NCBI RefSeq assembly: GCF_029784165.1
Contig: NC_073696.1
Span: 267,250,760 to 267,314,759, forward strand
From: Wyeomyia smithii
Taxonomy: Eukaryota > Arthropoda > Insecta > Diptera > Culicidae
Direction: 5' to 3'
DNA: 64,000 nt
Shown: piece after piece, positions 55,375-64,000 of the stretch
How the letters are laid out: each line of letters starts with the position of its first letter
How positions within the stretch are numbered: the first letter of the stretch is position 1
Translations under genes and position numbers: made by a program
The notes under the pieces: generated by a model
Seen by the model: the letters and a program-made list of their open reading frames with translations, nothing else
The model's database searches: none
Told to the model about the DNA's origin: nothing

Positions 55375-57150
55375 TCGATTTCGAAATAGGAGAACGAATA
55401 AAAAGAACATATCAATATTTGAAAAAATTTAAACAGACGAGAAAATCAAATACCCTATAATACCAATGTCAAAATGGATGAACGAGATGGAACAATCAAC
55501 AGGAAATCCGATGATAATACCAGCAGATAAAGAAAAACTAACTTCACATCCAACGAAAAATGAAATACTAAATATAATAAGAAATTTGGCTAATGGAAAA
55601 GCGGCAGGAAAAGATGGACTAAGAAATGAATATTTAAAATACGCTAATGAACAAACAATAGATGAAATGTGGCAAATAATGAAGAGGGTATGGGAAACGA
55701 ATATAATACCAGAACTTCTGAGAGAAACTTTACAGATACCGATACCGAAAAAGAAAAAGACAAAAAAAACTTCTGACTTCAGGAGAATAACACTATGTAA
55801 CCTTGGTTACAAAGTATATGCAACATGGCTAGTAGGAAGACTTAGAGAGTACGCAGGAAACCCTGGATACCACCAAGCAGCATTCGTTAATAATAGGTCT
55901 ACGGACGATCAGATGTACTATGCTAGAAGATATTTAGAAGCTTATTGGAATAGTGGTCAAACATTAATAGTAAGCTCATTAGACATAAACAAAGCATTCG
56001 ATAATGTCAAATTAGAATCTATATAACATATATTACAAGAATTAAATGTACCACAACATATTATCAATAGAGTTAGACAAGCGATAAATTTTGAGCGTAC
56101 AAGTATTTTATGGGAAGGCATAGAAAGCAATCAAACAATAAAATCTAGAGGAATAAAACAAGGCTGTCCAATGTCCCCGTATATATTCACTTTGATTATT
56201 CAAAAAATATTAAAACAGATTAAGGAAAAGATAGGAACATTAAATATCTTAAAGTTGCATGACAAAGGTCTCCCAATTATCCTAGCCTATGCAGATGATT
56301 TGTTACTGATAACTAAAAATGTAGATGAACTTGAAAAAATAATTATATTATTAAAAGCAGAATTAAGTAAAGTAGGATTAGAATTAAATACAGATAAAAG
56401 TAAAATATTAATAAGGGAGCCTAATTCAGACAGAAATATTCCTGACATTATTGAAATAGATAACGATAAATATGAAGTCATACAAACATTAAGATACCTT
56501 GGAACATATTTTACGGAGACATTGGATAGACCAAATACAACAAGAATTAGATGTAGACAAGCTCTCAACACCACAAGGGTAGTTTTAGAGTTTATGAAAA
56601 AATTTAAACCAAGCTGGTATATAGCAAAATTAATATACAAGACTGTTATATCACCGGCAATAACCTACGGCCTCAAATCAGCGGCATGGGTTAAAAAGAA
56701 TAGAACATCGGTTGCTAGATACGAATTGCAAATTATTAGGGAATTATTAAAATTAGCTAGGGATAGGCCAAAAGGTAGAATAAGGGTTTCAAAATTATTA
56801 AATGGTAGAACAGCAGTGAATAGAGCAAGAGTAATGAGGCTGAAATACTGGGCACACATACAAAGAAGAGAACAAGGACACCCATTAAAATCAGCTGAAA
56901 GATTGGAATTTACGGGAAAAAAGAGAGGACGACCCGCGAAAACATGGAATGACACGATTAGGGAAGACAAAAACAAACTAATGGAAATATCAGAAACAGA
57001 ATGGCACGAACTAGCGAAAAATAAAACAGAATTTAAGAAAAAAGTGGAAGAAATTTACAATACTATAGGAAGTGAAGAAGAATCCAGCTCAGAAATCGAA
57101 TAATAAACATGACATGAGATTTATACCAAGATGGCCGAATAAAAAAAAAT
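55375..57150 (+). mobile_element. A-rich non-LTR retrotransposon, one internal stop
   Basis: A 5'-truncated reverse transcriptase gene. 55379-55453 is an out-of-frame lead (IGERIKRTYQYLKKFKQ). From 55457 the frame is continuous to 57103 except for one TAA at 56024-56026. Motifs: ANGKAAGKDGLRNEYLKY, PIPKKKKTKKTSDFRRITL, ALNLGYK-like NLGYKVYATWL, VSSLDINKAFDN (box A Asp), GIKQGCPMSPYIFTL, LAYADDLLLITKN (catalytic YADD), LRYLGTYFTETLDR and a basic C-terminus (RLKYWAHIQRREQGHPLK, KKRGRPAKTWNDTIRED). No RNase H or zinc knuckle is seen. Codon use is heavily A-rich (ATA, AGA, AAA), unlike every other gene here. It lies in the satellite. Clade unsure (RTE/R4-like tail). Confidence 0.85.
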
Positions 57151-58622
<1,472 letters not shown>

Positions 58623-58689
58623 TACGGGTCAATTCTTTTGATATTGATATGTCAAATGAATTGAAAGTCTGAGAATAATAATAGAATCT

Positions 58690-58924
58690 ATTAGATTCTA
58701 ATATTATTTTGAGGCGGGGCTTACCGAATGGAAATTGACTTCGGAATGCGCTGCAAGTACTCAGTCATTCTGCAAAGGGTCTTTGGAAGGTCGGTAGAGC
58801 TAACACCTTCTAGGTTCCGAAAACAAGACAGACGCAGAAACAAGAATCAACAGCATTGTCTTTTTTTCACCCTATCACTGCCAGACAGTGGAATCTAGAA
58901 GGTCATACATACATACATACATAC
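58690..58924 (+). mobile_element. Possible RT C-terminal relic with (CATA)n tail
   Basis: A frame contains NQQHCLFFTLSLPDSGI or, shifted, STALSFFHPITARQWNLEG, like the terminal segment of jockey/CR1 RTs, followed directly by (CATA)n at 58902-58924 that abuts the satellite. A simple-repeat 3' tail is common in such elements. Low confidence. Confidence 0.4.
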
Positions 58925-58925
58925 A

Positions 58926-61908
58926 TTCTCTGGCCTTTAAAAGGCGATTTCGACCAATCTGAGCTCAATTTGGGATCATTTTCTTTTTTGGCCTTTTCTG
59001 GCCTTTAGAAGGCGATTTCGGTCATTCTGAGCTCAATTTGGGATCATTTTCTTTTTTGGCCTTCTCTGGCTTTAGAAGGCGATTTCGACCATTCTGAGCT
59101 CAATTTGGGATCATTTTCTTTTTTGGCCTTTTCTGGCCTTTGGAAGGCGATGTCGGCCATTCTGAGCTCAATTTGGGATCATTTTCTTATTTAGCCTTTT
59201 CTGGCCTTTAGAAGGCGATTTCGGCCATTCTGAGCTCAATTTGGGATCATTTTCTTATTTAGCCTTTTCTGGCCTTTAGAAGGCGATTTCGACCATTCTG
59301 AGCTCAATTTGGGATCATTTTCTTTTTTGGCCTTCTCTGGCCTTCAAAAGGCGATTTCGACCAATCTGAGCTCAATTTGGGATCATTTTCTTTTTTGGCC
59401 TTTTCTGGCCTTTAAAAGGCGATTTCGACCATTCTGAGCTCAATTTGGGATCATTTTCTTTTTTGGCCTTTTCTGGCCTTTAGAAGGCGATTTCGGCCAT
59501 TCTGAGCTCAATTTGGGATCATTTTCTTATTTAGCCTTTTCTGGCCTTTAGAAGGCGATTTCGACCATTCTGAGCTCAATTTGGGATCATTTTCTTTTTT
59601 GGCCTTCTCTGGCTTTAGAAGGCGATTTCGACCATTCTGAGCTCAATTTGGGATCATTTTCTTTTTTGGCCTTCTCTGGCTTTAGAAGGCGATTTCGACC
59701 ATTCTGAGCTCAATTTGGGATCATTTTCTTTTTTGGCCTTCTCTGGCCTTCAAAAGGCGATTTCGACCAATCTGAGCTCAATTTGGGATCATTTTCTTTT
59801 TTGGCCTTTTCTGGCCTTTAAAAGGCGATTTCGACCATTCTGAGCTCAATTTGGGATCATTTTCTTTTTTGGCCTTTTCTGGCCTTTAGAAGGCGATTTC
59901 GGCCATTCTGAGCTCAATTTGGGATCATTTTCTTATTTAGCCTTTTCTGGCCTTTAGAAGGCGATTTCGACCATTCTGAGCTCAATTTGGGATCATTTTC
60001 TTTTTTGGCCTTTTCTTGCCTTTGGAAGGCGATTTCGACCATTCTGAGCTCAATTTGGGATCATTTTCTTTTTTGGCCTTCTCTGGCTTTAGAAGGCGAT
60101 TTCGACCATTCTGAGCTCAATTTGGGATCATTTTCTTTTTTGGCCTTCTCTGGCCTTTAGAAGGCGATTTCGGCCATTCTGAGCTCAATTTGGGATCATT
60201 TTCGTTTTTGGCCTTTTCTGGCCTTTGGAAGGCGATTTCGGCCATTCTGAGCTCAATTTGGGATTATTTTCTTATTTAGCCTTCTCTGGCCTTCAGAAGG
60301 CGATTTCGACCATTCTGAGCTCAATTTGGGATCATTTTCTTTCGTGGCCTTTTCTGGCCTTTAGAAGGCGATTTCGGCCATTCTGAGCTCAATTTGGGAT
60401 CATTTTCTTTTTTGGCCTTTTCTGGCCTTTAGAAGGCGATTTCGGCCATTCTGAGCTCAATTTGGGATCATTTTCTTTTTTGGCCTTTTCTGGCCTTTAG
60501 AAGGCGATTTCGACCATTCTGAGCTCAATTTGGGATCATTTTCTTTTTTGGCCTTCTCTGGCTTTAGAAGGCGATTTCGACCATTCTGAGCTCAATTTGG
60601 GATCATTTTCTTTTTTGGCCTTCTCTGGCCTTTAGAAGGCGATTTCGACCATTCTGAGCTCAACTCGGGATCATTTTCTTTTTCGGCCTTCTCTGGCCTT
60701 TAGAAGGCGATTTCGACCATTCTGAGCTCAATTTGGGATCATTTTCTTTTCTGGCCTTCTCTGGCTTTAGAAGGCGATTTTGACCATTCTGAGCTCAATT
60801 TGGGATCATTTTCTTTTTTATCCTTTTCTAGCCTTTAGAAGGCGATTTCGGCCATTCTGAGCTCAATTTGGGATCTTTTTCTTATTTAGCCTTCTCTGGC
60901 CTTTAGAAGGCGATTTCGACCATTCTGAGCTCAATTTGGGATCATTTTCTTTCTTGGCCTTTTCTGGCCTTTAGGAGGCGATTTCGACCATTCTGAGCTC
61001 AATTTGGGATCATTTTCTTTTTTGGCCTTTTCTGGCCTTTAGAAGGCGATTTCGGCCATTCTGAGCTCAATTTGGGATCATTTTCTTATTTAGCCTTTTT
61101 TGGCCTTTAGAAGGCGATTTCGACCATTCTGAGCTCAATTTGGGATCATTTTCTTTTTTGGCCTTCTCTGGCCTTTAGAAGGCGATTTCGGCCATTCTGA
61201 GCTCAATTTGGGATCATTTTCTTTTTTGGCCTTTTCTGGCCTTTAGAAGGCGATTTCGGCCATTCTGAGCTCAATTTGGGATCATTTTCTTTTTTGGCCT
61301 TTTCTGGCCTTTAGAAGGCGATTTCGGCCATTCTGAGCTCAAGTTGAGATCATTTTCTTTTTTGGCCTTTTCTGGCCTTCAGAAGGCGATTTCGGCCATT
61401 CTAAGCTCAATTTGAGATCATTTTCTTTTTTGGCCTTTCGGCCATTCTGAGCTCAATTTGGGATCATTTTCTTTTTTGGCCTTTTCTGGCCTTTAGAAGG
61501 CGATTTCGGCCATTCTGAGCTCAATTTGGGATCATTTTCTTATTTAGCCTTTTTTGGCCTTTAGAAGGCGATTTCGACCATTCTGAGCTCAATTTGGGAT
61601 CATTTTCTTTTTTGGCCTTCTCTGGCCTTTAGAAGGCGATTTCGGCCATTCTGAGCTCAATTTGGGATCATTTTCTTTTTTGGCCTTTTCTGGCCTTTAG
61701 AAGGCGATTTCGGCCATTCTAAGCTCAATTTGAGATCATTTTCTTTTTTGGCCTTTCGGCCATTCTGAGCTCAATTTGGGATCATTTTCTTTTTTGGCCT
61801 TTTCTGGGCTTTAGAAGGCGATTTCGGCCATTCTGAGCTCAATTTGGGATCATTTTCTTTTTTGGCCTTCTCTGGCTTTAGAAGGCGATTTCGACCATTC
61901 TGAGCTCA
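58926..61908 (+). repeat. 68-bp satellite, block 3 (about 44 units)
   Basis: Nearly 3 kb of head-to-tail 68-bp units in the same orientation as blocks 1 and 2. Diagnostic variants (TATTTAGCC; the 67-bp TCTGGCTTTAG form; GACC/GGCC) recur in the same order several times, indicating higher-order duplication of groups of units. Two shortened units lie at about 61432 and 61755 (GGCCTTTCGGCCATTCTGAG). Confidence 0.97.
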
Positions 61909-62406
61909 ACATTCCTGTCGCAGTGGCACTTTTGCCCAATGTCCCTCAGGAAAAAATGGCGATGTATTCTGGATTCATATATTTTACTTACTTTTAACAT
62001 AAAATCGATTTCTAAATTTAACAAACAAGTGTATTCACACGCCGCGAAAAAATGTCTCAGTACATAAGAAACCTGTAAACACGTTTCCATTGAAATTTTG
62101 ACAGCTAGCCATAAACCACAGCGAACACATTAAATTGTACACGGTAGAGATAATATATTTAAGAAAAAGAAAAATCGTAGAGATCTAAGAAAAATTACGT
62201 AATTCCTACTGAGAGGTCGGTCATTGATTTGTGTAAGAAAAATCAGGTATTTTTCTGATATAAAATGCCCATTCAATTTTTTTTTTTAAATCCAAGCCCT
62301 GCTTGTCCAAGTACCTATAATATTTCAAATATTCAAACGTACTGTTACATTTTAAAATTTCAAGTCACCCTGTTAGATCCAATTTAAGAAGTCTTATCTT
62401 ATTCAA
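61909..62406. other. Satellite edge and spacer
   Basis: The satellite stops inside a unit at GAGCTCAA. AT-rich unique sequence without a gene follows. Confidence 0.5.
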
Positions 62407-62725
62407 ATACACTGAATTCTGTTTTTACGCGACTTTTTTACGTGATTTTATTTTACACGATTCTCTAGAAATTACGCGATTTATGACATGATGGGAAACA
62501 TTTCTATATGAACCAAGTTATAACATTTGTGTGTGTATGTGCTATAGCAAGTTACATTTACACACACGCGCACATGAACACATACACACACACTTACCAC
62601 ATAGCAAAAGATTTTGTCAAAACGACGCGATCTTTTTTGCACGATTTGTTCAAAATTATGCGATTTTTTTACGCGATTCTTTTTTCACGCGGACGCATCG
62701 ATCGCGTAAAAAAAGAATCCAGTAT
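62407..62725. mobile_element. MITE of the TTTTTACGCGA family
   Basis: ATACACTGAATTCTGTTTTT then ACGCGA at 62407 is inverted at the right end (TCGCGTAAAAAAAGAATCC then AGTAT, ending 62725), with 4-5 mismatches in about 26. The interior repeats ACGCGATT words in both orientations. A CA-rich microsatellite lies at about 62560-62592. Confidence 0.65.
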
Positions 62726-63216
62726 ATGTCAATGTGTTAATGTTATGGTGAATAACAATGTAATTTGAAATCATTTTTACTGAGCACTCTGAAAAATTTC
62801 GGTTGCTGACTAACGCTTATTCTAGTATTGCAGCATTTTATAACACCGCGTTCGTTCTATTTAGGCTAGTGTTTTTTGTACTTGAAGTATATTTACCGTA
62901 GAAAGCCAGCCTTGCACTTGTTTTGTAAAGAAGGACAATTCCAGACAGCATCGGAACAATTAAAAGGTCTTTGAGAATAGCATACATTCTAGAACCTACT
63001 TTCGCAATAAAGCTTTTCAAAGTGATCTTTTTCACTGAATTTTTCATCTATATATCTATATATCGTGTTCAACTGAATTGGTTTTTCATCTCTCTATTTT
63101 GCTATATATTTTGAGTTAAATGTGTTCGATAAGAGAAACTCTCTTCAACTTTAAACATTCAATTAAGTTTCAGATCCACAAAAGTAGATAAAAGTTTATT
63201 TCACATGAGTTTACAA
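62726..63216. other. Spacer between MITEs
   Basis: AT-rich, no supported gene. Confidence 0.4.
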
Positions 63217-63334
63217 TACACTAAGGTCGCTTTTTACATGGTTTTTATACGCGGTTATTTTTACGCGGATTCCGGAATTTACGCATTTTTTTAAGTGGCA
63301 CGTATCTCCCGCGTGAAATGCGACTTTAGAGTAT
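63217..63334. mobile_element. Short MITE related to the ACGCGG family
   Basis: TACACTAAGGTCGCTTTTTA at 63217 is inverted as GAAATGCGACTTTAGAGTAT ending near 63334. The interior has ATACGCGGTT and TTACGCGGATTCC, shared with the elements at 46477 and 62407. About 118 bp, no ORF. Confidence 0.55.
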
Positions 63335-63680
63335 AGTGGAATTGTATTTCAAATTTCAAAAAAAGTTTCCTTATTGGGGTTAACAATAAGATTAAAACAA
63401 ATAACTGAGTAGATGTTCAAATCAAATGAAAAAAAAAAAAAAAAAACAAAAACTATCATGAGAATATATCTGTATTATATCGGTGATGAATCAAAGTAGT
63501 AACAGTAAATTAGAGTAAATGTCATCTCTAGTCACGGAGGTTACACAAAAGCCAATCATTTACTTCAATCTTGAGCTGGAAAGATGAACTGACGAATTTA
63601 TGACGCTCCAATCTACCGGTTTCCTTTAAATACAGTTACTTCAGACACCTAAATTACCAATTAACTTCCAAGATAAGAAA
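63335..63680. other. Spacer, poly-A tract
   Basis: A-run at about 63429-63446. The last 100 bp may be degraded RT sequence leading to the RNase H frame, but stops prevent a firm call. Confidence 0.35.
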
Positions 63681-64000
63681 ATGGATGATCAGCAGATCCC
63701 CAAATTTTTTTCCAATAAATATCGAAACATCAACTGCAACAATATGTTCTACACTGACGGATCACTTCTTGATGGGTCCACTGGCTTCGGTATTTTCAAT
63801 AACAATTTAACCGTCTCCCATAAGCTCGATAATCCTGCTTCTGTTTACGTCGCAGAATTGGCTGCAATTAAGTACACCCTAGGGATTATCGAAAAAATGC
63901 CCACGGACCATTATTTCATCTTTACGGACAGTCTCAGTTCCATTGAGGCTCTCCGATCGATGAAAGATGTTAAGCACTCTCCGTATTTCCTGGGGAAAAT
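63681..64000 (+). mobile_element. Retrotransposon RNase H domain, open to the window end
   Basis: An uninterrupted frame from the ATG at 63681 runs off the end of the window (106 codons). It has the RNase H acidic residues in order: NMFYTDGSLLDGSTGFGIF (Asp), VYVAELAAIKYTLGIIE (Glu), YFIFTDSLSSIEALRSM (Asp), then HSPYFLGKI. It is an I/jockey-type element in plus orientation and continues beyond 64000. Confidence 0.85.

Overview
This is a eukaryotic window that reads as culicine mosquito DNA, most likely Aedes or a close relative. The grounds are a cluster of long-wavelength mosquito-type opsins, an insect gustatory receptor with short phase-0 introns of about 55-110 bp, GT-AG splice sites throughout, and very dense transposable elements. 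These include non-LTR retrotransposons, a Penelope-like remnant, tRNA-derived SINEs, many TIR-flanked MITEs and a Helitron-like end. No bacterial operon, CRISPR array or rRNA is visible.

Layout. 1-10 kb is nested transposon debris: a retrotransposon RNase H relic cut by a TA-flanked MITE, a very large foldback element split by a 2.8 kb retrotransposon with a 15-bp target duplication, a mariner-like relic and a jockey-like RT relic. 10.6-12.1 kb is an intact five-exon gustatory receptor (399 aa). 13.0-19.0 kb is a seven-exon YLPM1/ZAP3-like gene on the minus strand (about 1407 aa) with a decapeptide repeat array and a P-loop kinase-like domain. 19.5-24.8 kb holds paired SINE and MITE copies. 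25.0-29.4 kb is a compact housekeeping block: TSR2 (+), then DZIP1 (-) and GINS subunit SLD5 (-). 31-35 kb is repeats (a 128-bp tandem array with a Helitron-like end and palindromic MITEs).

35.4-51.7 kb is the opsin cluster. Two intronless opsins lie head to head; their first 348 residues are identical and they differ by five residues in the tail. Two further opsins share one intron position. All four have a TATA-like box with a nearby match to the Rhodopsin Core Sequence I. A small two-exon gene of unknown function (153 aa) and several MITEs sit inside the cluster.

52.8-64 kb is retrotransposon debris and a 68-bp satellite in three blocks (about 2, 10 and 44 units). The satellite is interrupted by a 1.1 kb insert and by a 3.55 kb composite insert carrying an unusually A-rich non-LTR retrotransposon broken by a single internal stop. 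The window ends inside another retrotransposon RNase H domain.

The coding genes are otherwise unrelated: phototransduction (opsins), chemosensation (GR), ribosome biogenesis (TSR2), cilium/Hedgehog (DZIP1), DNA replication (SLD5) and nuclear RNA/chromatin regulation (YLPM1). The points most worth following are the opsin gene conversion and promoter architecture, the foldback element, the satellite with its insertions and the unrecognised 153-aa gene.
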